Shown piece by piece: positions 45,347 through 54,873 of a stretch of DNA of 64,000 nucleotides. Location: NCBI RefSeq assembly GCF_023015905.1, contig NZ_JALKBD010000014.1, positions 62,001 through 126,000 on the forward strand, in the 5' to 3' direction. Every line of letters begins with the position of its first letter. Within the stretch, counting starts at the first letter, position 1. The stretch comes from Arenibacter sp. F20364. Lineage in GTDB: Bacteria; Bacteroidota; Bacteroidia; Flavobacteriales; Flavobacteriaceae. Made by a program: the position numbers and the translations under genes. The notes under the pieces were generated by a model, which saw nothing but the letters and a program-made list of their open reading frames with translations, searched no databases and was not told the origin of the DNA.

Positions 45347-46504
45347 ATGGAGAAAAAAAAAGAAATAAAGATCAACAGCAAATATCCATCTGTTGTCGAT
45401 TTAAGGAACAAAGCCCAAAAAAGGATTCCCAAGTTCGCTTTTGAGTACTTGGATGGAGGCTGTAATGAAGATGTAAACCTACATAAGAATACCTCTGAAA
45501 TTAGAGAGATAGAGCTACTGCCTTATTACCTTAGTAAACATACTGGATCCAGTATGAAGACCGAATTGTTCGGACATGTGTATGACGCCCCTTTTGGAAT
45601 TGCTCCAGTGGGACTCCAAGGATTAATGTGGCCCAATGCCCCGGAAATATTGGCTAAATCGGCCTTTGAGCATAATATTCCCTTTATTTTAAGTACGGTG
45701 ACTACAAGTAGTATCGAACGTATAAGCGAGATAACCGAGGGGAGGGCCTGGTTTCAGCTTTACCATCCTACCGAAGATAGCGTTAGAAACGATATTATAA
45801 AAAGGGCCGAAGCTGCTGAATGTCCGGTACTGGTGATTTTGGCCGATGTACCCACCTTTGGTTTCCGTCCCAGGGATATAAGGAACGGATTAGCCATGCC
45901 TCCGAAAATGTCAGTGAAGAATATACTTCAGATATTGGGCAAACCAAATTGGGCTATGAGGACCCTAATCCACGGGCAACCAAATTTTGAAACCCTTAAA
46001 CCGTACATGCCTAAAGGACTGGATTTGGCACAGCTTGGTAAATTTATGGATCAAACCTTTTCAGGGAGGCTAAATGAGGAGAAAATAAAGCCTATTAGGG
46101 ATATGTGGAAGGGTAAATTGGTGATCAAGGGAGTTGCCAACGAGGCCGATGCGGAAAGTGCTATCAAATTGGGATTGGATGGTATAATTGTTTCCAATCA
46201 TGGGGGTAGGCAATTGGATGCTGGCGAATCTACTATAAAACCTTTGACTAGAATAGCGGCAAAATATGGAGACCAAATTAAGGTAATGATGGATAGTGGC
46301 CTAAGGGGCGGTCCGGATATTGCCAGAACTATGGCAAGTGGTGCCGAATTTACCTTTATGGGGCGTTCCTTTATGTACGGCGTGGCAGCATTGGGTGCTA
46401 AAGGTGGGGACCATACTATTTCACTTTTAAAAACAGAATTACAACAGGTAATGGAGCAAATCTGCTGTGAAGAGGTAAAGGATTTCCCCAATCACATTAT
46501 TTAG
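45347..46504 (+). CDS. lldD: FMN-dependent L-lactate dehydrogenase / alpha-hydroxy-acid oxidase
   Basis: A 385-residue FMN enzyme of the alpha-hydroxy-acid oxidase family. It has the substrate/FMN motif VSNHGGRQLD (catalytic His285, Arg288), the flavin-site KGV (Lys261), a typical N-terminal RIPKFAFEYLDGGCN, and MDSGLRGGPDIARTMASGAEFTFMGR. It probably oxidises the L-lactate released by the diketo-deoxy-fuconate hydrolase to pyruvate, passing electrons to quinone or oxygen. That makes it the last step of the oxidative fucose pathway encoded in this plus-strand unit. It converges with the LacI-type gene 47 bp away. Confidence 0.9.
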   Translation: MEKKKEIKINSKYPSVVDLRNKAQKRIPKFAFEYLDGGCNEDVNLHKNTSEIREIELLPYYLSKHTGSSMKTELFGHVYDAPFGIAPVGLQGLMWPNAPEILAKSAFEHNIPFILSTVTTSSIERISEITEGRAWFQLYHPTEDSVRNDIIKRAEAAECPVLVILADVPTFGFRPRDIRNGLAMPPKMSVKNILQILGKPNWAMRTLIHGQPNFETLKPYMPKGLDLAQLGKFMDQTFSGRLNEEKIKPIRDMWKGKLVIKGVANEADAESAIKLGLDGIIVSNHGGRQLDAGESTIKPLTRIAAKYGDQIKVMMDSGLRGGPDIARTMASGAEFTFMGRSFMYGVAALGAKGGDHTISLLKTELQQVMEQICCEEVKDFPNHII

Positions 46505-46551
46505 GAGTTCTTTTCTTTGAGGAGATTAATGGGTTAGTAGGCGTTGGGACC

Positions 46552-47577
46552 CTAATTCTTTTTGGGTTCCAATGAACTACTACTTTCCAATCTGGTATCA
46601 AAAGATATCTGTTGTAGCTCTTGGGTAGGCTCCTTGATCTGTTCTATGAGGATACGCAATGCTTTTTGCCCTATTTCCTTTATGGGTTGATGAAGATATG
46701 GGATAGGGTCTTCCAAGAAATTGTAGGACGAATTTTGGTCGAATACCACCACATCCACCTTCTTAAGTATCTTTCTGTCCAAGCCCAGCATTTGGGTCAG
46801 TCCTTCCTCTGCCAAGGTATTGGTGTGAAAATAGATGGCATCCACTCCGGCATCCTGTATCAATTCTTTTACAACATTTTTCATATCGGCTTTTAAGGAC
46901 CCGTGATTAATTTTTTTTATCAATTCGGTATCCACGGGCAATCCAGCCTGTTTAAGAGCTTCTGCGTAGCCCTGATGTCTTTCTTGGTAGTGGTGCAAGG
47001 TGGAGTCATAAAGTACAGCTCCAATTTTCTTGTTTCCCTTTCCAAGCAAATAATTGGTGGCCTGCATAGAGGCCTTATAATTGTCTACGGTGACATAATT
47101 GGTGTTAAGGTCATTGAAGAATCTATCTATAAGCACAAAGGGAATCCCTGCTTTTGCCAAATCGGAAATAATATCTTTGGATCCCTCGGGGGCCGCGATG
47201 ATAAAGCCATCGACCTGCCTCATTTTAAGAAAATCCAAAACCTTGTTGAATTTTTCCACCTTTTCGTCCGATGAGCCAAATATCACCGTATAGTCTTGTG
47301 AAAATGCTTCGTCCTCTATAGTTCGGGCCAAATGGGAGAAAAACGGGTTGGAAATATCGGCCACAATAACTCCAATAGACCTGGTTTTATTGGTTTTAAG
47401 GCTCCGTGCATTCCAGTTGGGATGATAGTTCAGTTCCTTGGCCACCTGTCTTATCCTTTTGGCGGTCTTTTCGGATACCCTATTTTCCTTCCCCTTATTG
47501 CTAAGAACATACGAAACCAAGGGTATGGAAACACCCACAATTTTTGCGATATCCTTTAATGATGTTTTAGGTTTCAT
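46552..47577 (-). CDS. LacI-family transcriptional regulator
   Basis: About 341 residues from the ATG at 47577; a longer frame opens at 47613. The N-terminal HTH is SLKDIAKIVGVSIPLVSYVLSNKG with the hinge LNYHPNWNARSLKTNKTRSIGVIVADI, followed by a periplasmic-binding-protein-like sensor domain. This is a classic LacI/GalR regulator binding palindromes with a central CG. It is on the same strand as the SSS transporter, 206 bp downstream of it. Candidate operators are the palindromes at 49428-49445 and 58965-58976. It may repress the SSS/sulfatase/sialidase-fold or fucose isomerase units; the ligand is unknown. Confidence 0.92.
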   Translation of the reverse strand: MKPKTSLKDIAKIVGVSIPLVSYVLSNKGKENRVSEKTAKRIRQVAKELNYHPNWNARSLKTNKTRSIGVIVADISNPFFSHLARTIEDEAFSQDYTVIFGSSDEKVEKFNKVLDFLKMRQVDGFIIAAPEGSKDIISDLAKAGIPFVLIDRFFNDLNTNYVTVDNYKASMQATNYLLGKGNKKIGAVLYDSTLHHYQERHQGYAEALKQAGLPVDTELIKKINHGSLKADMKNVVKELIQDAGVDAIYFHTNTLAEEGLTQMLGLDRKILKKVDVVVFDQNSSYNFLEDPIPYLHQPIKEIGQKALRILIEQIKEPTQELQQISFDTRLESSSSLEPKKN

Positions 47578-47783
47578 CTTCGTCTTAGGTTCAAACTGGC
47601 GGGTTGACGCCAATTCTTTGTGTAATATGTTGTTAATACGTGAGTTATAAGTTTGGGGCTAAATATCTTTAAGATGTTAAAATTACGAAATTCATACTGA
47701 ATAGAGATAATCGACCTTATTTGGTACTTGTTTACATATTCGTATTGTCGCGCCCTTTCAATCCCATATAACTACTTACTTAT

Positions 47784-49268
47784 TTAATTCTCATAGATTT
47801 CATCGGTATTCTTGTTGATTATAGATATTATGAAGCCTACTATAAAGATGGCCGCTGTCCCAAATACTATGGTTAAATAGGTGTGGAAGGAGGCTCCCAG
47901 TGAATCCTCGCCAAAAAGGGTGCCGGAAAGACTCATCCAGATAATAACCATTATACCTGCCAATACCCCTATAAGGGCTCCCTTTACATTTTTCGTTTTT
48001 GAAAAAAGGCCTAGCAGAAGTAGCCCCAGCATGCCCCCACTGAAAATGGAAGAGAGTTTCCACCAGGCATCCAAGGCACTTTTTACGTTGATCATGGCTA
48101 TGGCGATAACAATCCCGATAACGCTAATGATAGCTGATGAAATATAGAGTACTCGCATTCCTTCCTTGTCCGATGCGGTCTTCTTAAAGTATTTATTGTA
48201 ATAATCCGTTAGAAAAACGGTTGCCGAACTATTAAAACTTGTTGATATGGTACTCATTCCTGCCGCAAAGATGGAGGCGATCATTAAGCCCGTTATACCA
48301 GCAGGCAAGGCATTTACTATGAAATAAGGAAATACACTGTCGCTTTTATTGATATCCTGCAACTCTAGTGGCAAAGTGGCGGCAGAGTGGTAGTAGGCAA
48401 AAAGCGAGGTTCCTATAAAAAGGAATACAGCGGAAATGGGCAGATAGATCAGACCGCCTATCAGTGCCGATTTTTGGGCTTCCTTATCCGATTTCGAGGC
48501 CATATAGCGCTGCACATAATTCTGATCTATACCATAATTTTGTAAATTGATGAATACACCGTAAACGAGTACCACCCAGAAAGTGGGTTCGGTGAGGCTA
48601 AGACTGAAACTTCCCAGTCCTAACTTATCGTTTTCAGCTGCTATGCTAAATACCTGTCCTGGACCTTCCGGCATATTAAAGAGAATAAAACCAACACAGA
48701 CCAGAGCACCAACTATTAAAATAATACCTTGGATGGCATCGGTCCATAATACGGCCGTAATTCCGCCCAACATGGAGTAAATGGATACAACCAGGCCGGT
48801 AAAAATAATTATGGTAACCATATCCCAACCTACAATTGCATTCAGGGTAAGGGCCAATAGGTACAAAATGGTTCCTATCCTCATCAATTGGGTCAATAGA
48901 TAGCACAAGGATACATAGATTCGGGCCCAAGCCCCAAAGCGTTGCTCCATATAGGTGTAGGCTGAGGGACTGTTGATCTTTCTATATAGGGGAACGAAAT
49001 ATTTTACGGCAATCAAGGAGGCAATGGGAAGCGACAGGCTAAATGCCAAAGCATTCCAATTGGATTGATAGGCGTTTCCCGGTAGTGCAAGGTAACTTAT
49101 GCTACTTACAAAGGTGGCAAAAATGGACATGGTCACAACCCATCCCGGGATGTCGTTGTTGCCCATGGTGTAGGAAGAGGAAGTTCTGCTCTTTTTGAAA
49201 AATGAGCCTCCGAAAAGAGCTATGCCCCCTATGTAAATGAAGAATACGATTAAATCTAAACTGTTCAT
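47784..49268 (-). CDS. Sodium:solute symporter (SSS family)
   Basis: A 494-residue inner-membrane protein with about 13-14 hydrophobic helices. SSS features are YTMGNNDIPGWVVTMSIFATFVSSISYLALPG near the start, MLGGITAVLWTDAIQGIILI and the sodium-site region ASIFAAGMSTISTSFNSSATVFLTDYY. It imports a small solute with Na+. Relatives near sialidase-fold proteins often carry sugars or sugar acids, so it may take up the monosaccharide released by the three BNR proteins encoded upstream on the same strand. It is separated from the sulfatase by 352 bp containing a palindromic operator candidate. Confidence 0.92.
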   Translation of the reverse strand: MNSLDLIVFFIYIGGIALFGGSFFKKSRTSSSYTMGNNDIPGWVVTMSIFATFVSSISYLALPGNAYQSNWNALAFSLSLPIASLIAVKYFVPLYRKINSPSAYTYMEQRFGAWARIYVSLCYLLTQLMRIGTILYLLALTLNAIVGWDMVTIIIFTGLVVSIYSMLGGITAVLWTDAIQGIILIVGALVCVGFILFNMPEGPGQVFSIAAENDKLGLGSFSLSLTEPTFWVVLVYGVFINLQNYGIDQNYVQRYMASKSDKEAQKSALIGGLIYLPISAVFLFIGTSLFAYYHSAATLPLELQDINKSDSVFPYFIVNALPAGITGLMIASIFAAGMSTISTSFNSSATVFLTDYYNKYFKKTASDKEGMRVLYISSAIISVIGIVIAIAMINVKSALDAWWKLSSIFSGGMLGLLLLGLFSKTKNVKGALIGVLAGIMVIIWMSLSGTLFGEDSLGASFHTYLTIVFGTAAIFIVGFIISIINKNTDEIYEN

Positions 49269-49620
49269 TGGTGTTGGCTAATTAGGTTTATATGGTATAA
49301 GCTTTAAAAGTAGGATATTCGCGCTACTTTAGTGTTGGTTAATTGTAAATTCCTCAATTTGCTATAATGTCAAAACAGAGGATTAATGAATCGTATTAAA
49401 AAAATGGATTTTCAGACTGTTAATTTTTGCTTTATCGATTAAGCAATGATAATTAATTATTTCCTGATTTCAAAAGAAAGTAGGTTTATTTTGAAAGAAG
49501 CCTATTGATTGTGGTTTAAATTTAACAATCTTCATATTCCCTAGCAGGAAAGGGTTTTATTTGATGCTATATCTTGAAATTATCGAAATCTGAAATTATT
49601 ATTTTCTGCTAAGCCTCGCC
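49269..49620. other. Intergenic region upstream of the SSS symporter
   Basis: These 352 bp contain no supported gene. They hold the likely promoter of the minus-strand symporter and a near-perfect 18-bp palindrome at 49428-49445. I see no strong terminator for the sulfatase gene that ends at 49621. Confidence 0.5.
49428..49445. promoter_or_regulatory. Candidate LacI-type operator
   Basis: TGCTTTATCGATTAAGCA is an 18-bp palindrome with a central CG and a single mismatched pair, the form used by LacI/GalR regulators. It lies 160 bp upstream of the symporter start and within 2 kb of a LacI-family gene. Confidence 0.55.
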
Positions 49621-51087
49621 CTACCAATTCCCTGGCACATATAAAGGATTAAAACTGGGTAATTGGGCATCTATGTCTTTACGCCAGGTTTTTAGCTCCT
49701 CATATAATTTTTTTGCCTTTTCAGGATAGGTATCTGCAAGGTTATTTTTTTCGCCCAAGTCCTTGTTCAGGTCAAAAAGTTCCAAATGGTCGTCCTCAAA
49801 GAAATGTATCAGTTTCCAATTCTGTTCACGAATGGCACTAACTGGGGAGGTAGTGGTGTAATAATGGGGAGAATGCCAAAAAAGTGCCTGCCTTTCCAGG
49901 CGCGATTTTGGATTTTTCAAAAGGGGCAATAGCGAGACTCCATCGTTCTGGTCGGGCTTTATTTTTGCCTTTTTCAATGCCGGAATTTCCATTAAAGTGG
50001 GAAAGAAATCGTTCGAAATTACAGGGGAATCACAGCGGCTTCCGGCCTTGGTAATCCCTGGCCATTTTATAATTAGGGGTTCCCGTATTCCTCCTTCATA
50101 TAAGGATCCTTTTCCTGAACGTAAAGGAGAGTTGTTGGCAACTGTCTCCCAGTCCTTGTATTTGCCAATTCTTCCACCATTGTCCGAAAAGAAGATAATA
50201 ATAGTATTATTACCAATTCCGGCATCGGTAATGGCTTTAAGTACCCGGCCGACATTTTCATCCAAACTGGAGACCATGGCGGCATATTCATAATTCTGAT
50301 CTTTCATGCCCGGTTTAACCTTTTTTTTATAGTACTCTACCAATTTAGGCTTTCCCTCTATAGGGGTATGCACGGTGTGGTACCATAGGTTTAGAAAAAA
50401 TGGGGTATTACTGTTTTCTTTTATGATCTGTACCGCCTTATCCGTAAGTGCATCGGTGAGGTAAGCGGGGGCCTTATTTTTTTCATCAGTGGACGCTGAC
50501 CCTACATCTGGGATATACCTATACTCATTTTGAAATTTTTGCCCTCTAAAGGGCGACCAATAGGTGTCCGGGGCTCCCCACATTGTTCCGCCAATATTAA
50601 CTTCAAATCCATGTGTTTGTGGATAATGGGCGGCGTCTCCTAAATGCCACTTTCCAACATGGGCCGTGAAATAGCCGGCCTCTTGAAAGACTTCGGCAAT
50701 AGTGGTTTCTTCCAATGGTAAATTACCAACGGTAACCGGAGGTACTAATTTATCCCTGTTGTTGGGGGTTGGGGTTCCTGAATTCTCATGCCAGGTGGTC
50801 ATATGGAGTCTCGCGGGAAATTTTCCCGTCATTATGGATGCCCGGCTGGGAGTGCAAATAGGAGCCGCGGCATAGGCATTTGTAAATTTCATTCCCTGCT
50901 TGGCCAAACGATCCAAATTAGGAGTTTCATGTAGATCGCTACCGTATCCACTCAGGTCTGACCAACCTAGGTCGTCCCCAAGTATAAATACCACATTTAA
51001 TTTTTCGGTTTCCGTTTGGGCCAAAGCCTGAGCGGTGATAAATAGAATAAGCAGAGAACCTGAAATTGTTTTTAAAATGTGCCTCAT
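49621..51087 (-). CDS. S1-family sulfatase, secreted
   Basis: About 488 residues from the ATG at 51087, which gives a normal signal peptide (ALAQ at 21-24); a longer frame opens at 51144. The metal-binding DD is at 38-39 (ILGDDLGWSD) and the maturation motif is CTPSR (78-82). Also seen are HVGKWHLGDAAHYPQTHGFEVNIGG, WYHTVHTPI, FSDNGGRIG and GSLYEGGIREPLIIKWPG. It is probably S1_16-like. The gene closes a minus-strand row of three sialidase-fold proteins (81 bp gap), so it may remove sulfate before or after their action. Confidence 0.92.
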   Translation of the reverse strand: MRHILKTISGSLLILFITAQALAQTETEKLNVVFILGDDLGWSDLSGYGSDLHETPNLDRLAKQGMKFTNAYAAAPICTPSRASIMTGKFPARLHMTTWHENSGTPTPNNRDKLVPPVTVGNLPLEETTIAEVFQEAGYFTAHVGKWHLGDAAHYPQTHGFEVNIGGTMWGAPDTYWSPFRGQKFQNEYRYIPDVGSASTDEKNKAPAYLTDALTDKAVQIIKENSNTPFFLNLWYHTVHTPIEGKPKLVEYYKKKVKPGMKDQNYEYAAMVSSLDENVGRVLKAITDAGIGNNTIIIFFSDNGGRIGKYKDWETVANNSPLRSGKGSLYEGGIREPLIIKWPGITKAGSRCDSPVISNDFFPTLMEIPALKKAKIKPDQNDGVSLLPLLKNPKSRLERQALFWHSPHYYTTTSPVSAIREQNWKLIHFFEDDHLELFDLNKDLGEKNNLADTYPEKAKKLYEELKTWRKDIDAQLPSFNPLYVPGNW

Positions 51088-51167
51088 GATAAATAAGCTT
51101 ATAATGTTATTTGGTAAGGTATTTTTAATTTTAAATGGGCCCATAGTTTGGAGGCCAACTATAATAC

Positions 51168-52391
51168 CTATTTCATTTTGATCGTATCCAAATCCGAGAC
51201 CTTCACTTTTACCACTTCTATTTTCTGTTTGGCATCTCCGGCAAAGGCTATCAATAGATATCCATTGTGTTCCAACACATGGGGGTAATCTATGTGTCTT
51301 CCTCCAACCAAATACCCCATTTTTGTAAATACCATGCCATCTTCGCTGATGGCCAAGGTTAAAGGGTCCCTTTTTTTATAGTTGGAATTGGAAACAAGAA
51401 CATATCTCCCATCCTGTAACCGCAGGCCGTGGAATTTGGACCTTGCGTCCGGAAAGTTGGTTTGTACAGGTGAGCTCCAAGTACGGCCATTGTCGGTTGA
51501 AAAGGAGCGATACAAGTACCCGCTTTTGCGATTGTCCCTAAAAAGCGCCATTAGGTTTTTATTGTCGGGCAAGATCCACCAGTAAGGTTCTTCCGCTTCC
51601 AGATGTGTACTTGTTCCAAAAACTGGGTAGACTTCCCACTGATTAAAACGCTCTTCTGCCCCTACCATAAAATCGACCCCTCTTTCCACATAATCAAAAG
51701 ATCTGCGCGACATTAGCCACTCGCCCGATGGCAATTTCTTGGGCGGAAAATTATTGATTGCATTTTCCATAACTAATCCATGGGGTTCCCAGCTCTGGCT
51801 TTCTTTGTTCCACTTAAAGGCATGTAGACTTAGGGAGGGACCAAAAAAACCTGCGGCCTCGTCCAAGGAGGCCAAGGCCAAAAAATCGCCCTTGTATTCC
51901 CAAAATCCTCTTGAAATCCACCTTAGGCCCTCATCCGTTCTTGTATTGTAATGGGGAGATCCTGGCTCTGAACCTTCAGGATAGGAGGTAAGGAATTTTG
52001 GTTTTTCCCAGTTTAGGCCATCCGTGCTGGTGGAGTATTTTACAACTTGTCCCACCCTGTCCTCAACCCCTGGGCCATCGCTCCACATAAGCCAATAACG
52101 ATTGTCATAGTAGGCCAGATAATTGTGTTGGTTAACTCCCTCTGGGGTAACATCGCTTACCACAGCATGCTGCAGAGGGATCTTGGGAAGTTCATCAAAA
52201 TAAATTTGATGGGGGTCCTTTAGCCAATCTCCTTCTAGCATCAGTTTGGAACTTGGATTGGTAACCGGATCTGGATAATCTATGGTTTTACTCCCTTTAC
52301 AACCAAAGAACATGATGGAAATTGTAAACAACAGCATTAGAGCAGTAGTGAAATACAATTTTACTAAACCCTTCAAATTTTTCATCTTCAT
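51168..52391 (-). CDS. Sialidase-fold (BNR/Asp-box) lipoprotein
   Basis: A 407-residue lipoprotein (lipobox FFGC) predicted to be a six-bladed propeller. Asp-box-like motifs include STSTDGLNWEKP and SFSTDNGRTWSSP; YDNRYWLMWSDGPG and WWILPDNKNLMALFRDNRKSGYLYRS give the blade pattern. Such proteins are often labelled exo-alpha-sialidase, but the Arg triad of true sialidases cannot be confirmed by eye. Related folds hydrolyse or eliminate many other sugars. It is the third of three related genes in tandem, followed by a sulfatase. Substrate unknown. Confidence 0.8.
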   Translation of the reverse strand: MKMKNLKGLVKLYFTTALMLLFTISIMFFGCKGSKTIDYPDPVTNPSSKLMLEGDWLKDPHQIYFDELPKIPLQHAVVSDVTPEGVNQHNYLAYYDNRYWLMWSDGPGVEDRVGQVVKYSTSTDGLNWEKPKFLTSYPEGSEPGSPHYNTRTDEGLRWISRGFWEYKGDFLALASLDEAAGFFGPSLSLHAFKWNKESQSWEPHGLVMENAINNFPPKKLPSGEWLMSRRSFDYVERGVDFMVGAEERFNQWEVYPVFGTSTHLEAEEPYWWILPDNKNLMALFRDNRKSGYLYRSFSTDNGRTWSSPVQTNFPDARSKFHGLRLQDGRYVLVSNSNYKKRDPLTLAISEDGMVFTKMGYLVGGRHIDYPHVLEHNGYLLIAFAGDAKQKIEVVKVKVSDLDTIKMK

Positions 52392-52448
52392 TTCTTGGTT
52401 ATAAAAAGCGTTCCCGTACTATCCATTCTTCTTTTTATCTTTTACTAA

Positions 52449-53609
52449 CTACAACTGCTTAGGGTCTATGACCACATGTTTTACGGACTGTCTTAGGTAG
52501 GTGTAGGTGATGTGCACCAAGCCATCCGAAGTCTGTATAATGGCCGGATAGGAATAGCCAGACTCTGCCGGTACATTTTCCAAGGTCATAACGGGTTCCC
52601 AATTGATGCCATCATCGGAAATGGCCAGATTTATCATATTTCTGCCTTTGGGCTCTTCCCCTTCCTTTGTGGTGTGATTGTATATAAGTAATTGCCTGTT
52701 ATCTGTCAGGGTTACGGCATCGGTTCCCGAATTGGGATTGGGAAGTTCGGTAGCCGTCATTTTGCTCCAGGTCTTGCCTTGATCCTCTGACCAGCTTTGG
52801 GAAATTACATTTTGCCTTGTTCTGCACAATACCTGCATTTTCCCATTGGGATAGGTAAGTATACTGGGCTGAATTGCATCAAACTCCTTCCCGTCATTAA
52901 TAGGTCCTACTACTTCCCAGGTTTTACCATTGTCCTTGCTTATTTCAAAATGTACCATCCAATCCACATCGCCATCTTCCAATTTAATCTCTGTACTAGA
53001 AGGGCTAATGATAGTGCCGTCTTCCAATTGAATAGGCTTGTTCTTGACGGGGCCCAACAAATGACCAATTTTTTCGTCCATTCCCATTTTTTCCGGTTTG
53101 GACCACGTTTTTCCGTCATCTGACGAGGTCATTAACATGCCCCACCAAGTCCTTGGGTCCGGTCCCTCCTTATAAAACAACAAGAGTGGTCCTTCCTTAG
53201 GCTGAAATAGCACCGGATTCCATAGGGGGTAACGCAAAGTGTCGTTTTGCACCCCATTTACAACTTCTTTCGGCCAGGTCCATTTACCATCCACCATTCT
53301 GGAAACCCGGATCCCGACATCGGGATTTTTTTCATGGGTACCCGCAAAAAAAGCACTTACCAGTCCAGTGGGGGTTTCCACTATGGTAGAGGCGTGGCAT
53401 TCCGGAGTGGGCTTATTGTCCAAGGGGTAGATAAGCTCTCCACTTAGATAGGCTCCTTGACCTAGTTGGGCCAAGGGAGGTAAGGTAAAATTTCCGGTGA
53501 TGTCGTTGCTGCTTTTAACCGCTTCGGTCGGAGTGGTTTTTTCAGCCTTATCCTTACATGAGAAAATGATAAAGGTAAGTGCGGTTAAATAATAGTAAAT
53601 GCTTTTCAT
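52449..53609 (-). CDS. Sialidase-fold (BNR/Asp-box) lipoprotein
   Basis: A 386-residue lipoprotein (lipobox IFSC). Clear Asp-boxes are SSDDGKTWSKP, SKDNGKTWEVV and SEDQGKTWSKM, with a further ISDDGINWEPV. PTPECHASTIVETPTGLVSAFFAGTHE and LYPLWNPVLFQP-like segments match a large Bacteroidota group of sialidase-family proteins found in glycan loci. The fold is a six-bladed propeller. It probably acts on terminal sugars outside the cytoplasm; real sialidase activity is doubtful in an algal-glycan locus. It lies 57 bp from its downstream neighbour. Confidence 0.83.
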   Translation of the reverse strand: MKSIYYYLTALTFIIFSCKDKAEKTTPTEAVKSSNDITGNFTLPPLAQLGQGAYLSGELIYPLDNKPTPECHASTIVETPTGLVSAFFAGTHEKNPDVGIRVSRMVDGKWTWPKEVVNGVQNDTLRYPLWNPVLFQPKEGPLLLFYKEGPDPRTWWGMLMTSSDDGKTWSKPEKMGMDEKIGHLLGPVKNKPIQLEDGTIISPSSTEIKLEDGDVDWMVHFEISKDNGKTWEVVGPINDGKEFDAIQPSILTYPNGKMQVLCRTRQNVISQSWSEDQGKTWSKMTATELPNPNSGTDAVTLTDNRQLLIYNHTTKEGEEPKGRNMINLAISDDGINWEPVMTLENVPAESGYSYPAIIQTSDGLVHITYTYLRQSVKHVVIDPKQL

Positions 53610-53688
53610 GGTGATTTTTGTTTTATCTATTTGACAATCAATAAATGGGGGATTTATAACTTAGTTTGTATGGTTAAAATAATGAACT

Positions 53689-54873
53689 TTATTCTTCAAT
53701 TGATGGAGGATCCCAAATGGTTGCCGCAATATAGCGTTCGGGACCTGTTTCCTTGTCCATAAAATAATAGAGGGATACTATTTTACCATCTGGCCGTTGT
53801 ACTACCCGTGGGTAGCCCAAGTCTTTTCCCGAACCGTCATCGCGCAGCACATAATCTTTGCTCCATGTTTTACCATTGTCCTTACTAATTTTGGCCCTGA
53901 TCTCGCTCTTGTCCCGATTGTTTTTGATGTCCTCTTCCAGGGCCCGGTATCCATAGATCAGGCAAATTCTTCCATCTTTCATTTTTACCATGGCGGGGGG
54001 ATTGCCCTGGCCACAATTCTCCACCGGGTTGGCCAAGGGTTGCCAAGTTGCACCATTGTCTTGGGAAAGATAGGCATCTATAAATCGGCCAGATTCTTCC
54101 CTTCTGCGAGTGGTGACCAATATTTCCGTATCGGATATTCTAACGGATGCGGGCATAATTGAAAAACCATCAGGTTCCGGACCTATCCAAGAAACGAAGT
54201 TCCAATTTTCCCCCCCGTCGATAGTTTTTACACCCATAACCCGACCCTCTTTTCCATTGGCCTTTGCTGCGTTAAGAAAAAGCATGCACTCATTTCTGCT
54301 ATCAATGATATAGTCGGTCCGTGCCCCAATACCCGGTGTTCCAAAATTGGGAAGACCAAATGGGCCCTTCCAGTCCTTTCCTCTGTCATAGGAATACCAA
54401 ATACGGGATTCGGCGCCGTGGTGGTCCGTCATACGTACAGTGAAAGCCAGATTGGGATGGGTGAAATCTATTTGTTCGGCTGGAATCGGCTCAGGTGCTT
54501 TAACATCTTTTCTTATGAGGCCATGATAACTTCCGTTATCGGGAACCACAAGGTCTCCATCCCCAACACCAGGGTCTTCCAACTTCCATGTTTCACCTCC
54601 GTCAAGACTTCGTGCCAGCACATGTAGCTCCGGATTTTCCTTGTCGAAATTATGACGCTCGGGTCCCAAATCCTTGTAATGACCCTTGGAAAAACCAACC
54701 AAAATCTCATCGCCCCAATTCCACACCCCATGGTTGGCCGGCCAGCCGCCGAACATGCCCGGTTCATAATAGACTTTTACATGTTTAATATTTTCTAGGG
54801 CACCCTGGCCATAGAAATTGGTAAACATGAACATTGATATAAGTAGTGTAACCAAGGTGAATTCTGTTCTCAT
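53689..54873 (-). CDS. Sialidase-fold (BNR/Asp-box) secreted protein
   Basis: A 394-residue secreted protein (signal peptide about 1-22, FYGQ). Asp-box motifs are SLDGGETWKLE, YSYDRGKDWKGP, TIDGGENWNFV, SQDNGATWQPL and SKDNGKTWSKD, so nearly every blade of the propeller carries one. YYEPGMFGGWPANHGVWNWGDEILVGFSKG is typical of a sialidase-like group in marine Bacteroidota and Planctomycetes. It is first in the minus-strand unit of three such proteins plus a sulfatase. Substrate unknown. Confidence 0.83.
   Translation of the reverse strand: MRTEFTLVTLLISMFMFTNFYGQGALENIKHVKVYYEPGMFGGWPANHGVWNWGDEILVGFSKGHYKDLGPERHNFDKENPELHVLARSLDGGETWKLEDPGVGDGDLVVPDNGSYHGLIRKDVKAPEPIPAEQIDFTHPNLAFTVRMTDHHGAESRIWYSYDRGKDWKGPFGLPNFGTPGIGARTDYIIDSRNECMLFLNAAKANGKEGRVMGVKTIDGGENWNFVSWIGPEPDGFSIMPASVRISDTEILVTTRRREESGRFIDAYLSQDNGATWQPLANPVENCGQGNPPAMVKMKDGRICLIYGYRALEEDIKNNRDKSEIRAKISKDNGKTWSKDYVLRDDGSGKDLGYPRVVQRPDGKIVSLYYFMDKETGPERYIAATIWDPPSIEE

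Noticed and set aside
51168-54873. Sialic-acid utilisation cluster
   Set aside because: Despite three sialidase-fold genes, no sialic-acid lyase, epimerase or kinase gene is present, and sulfatases and fucose genes dominate, so sialic acid is an unlikely substrate.
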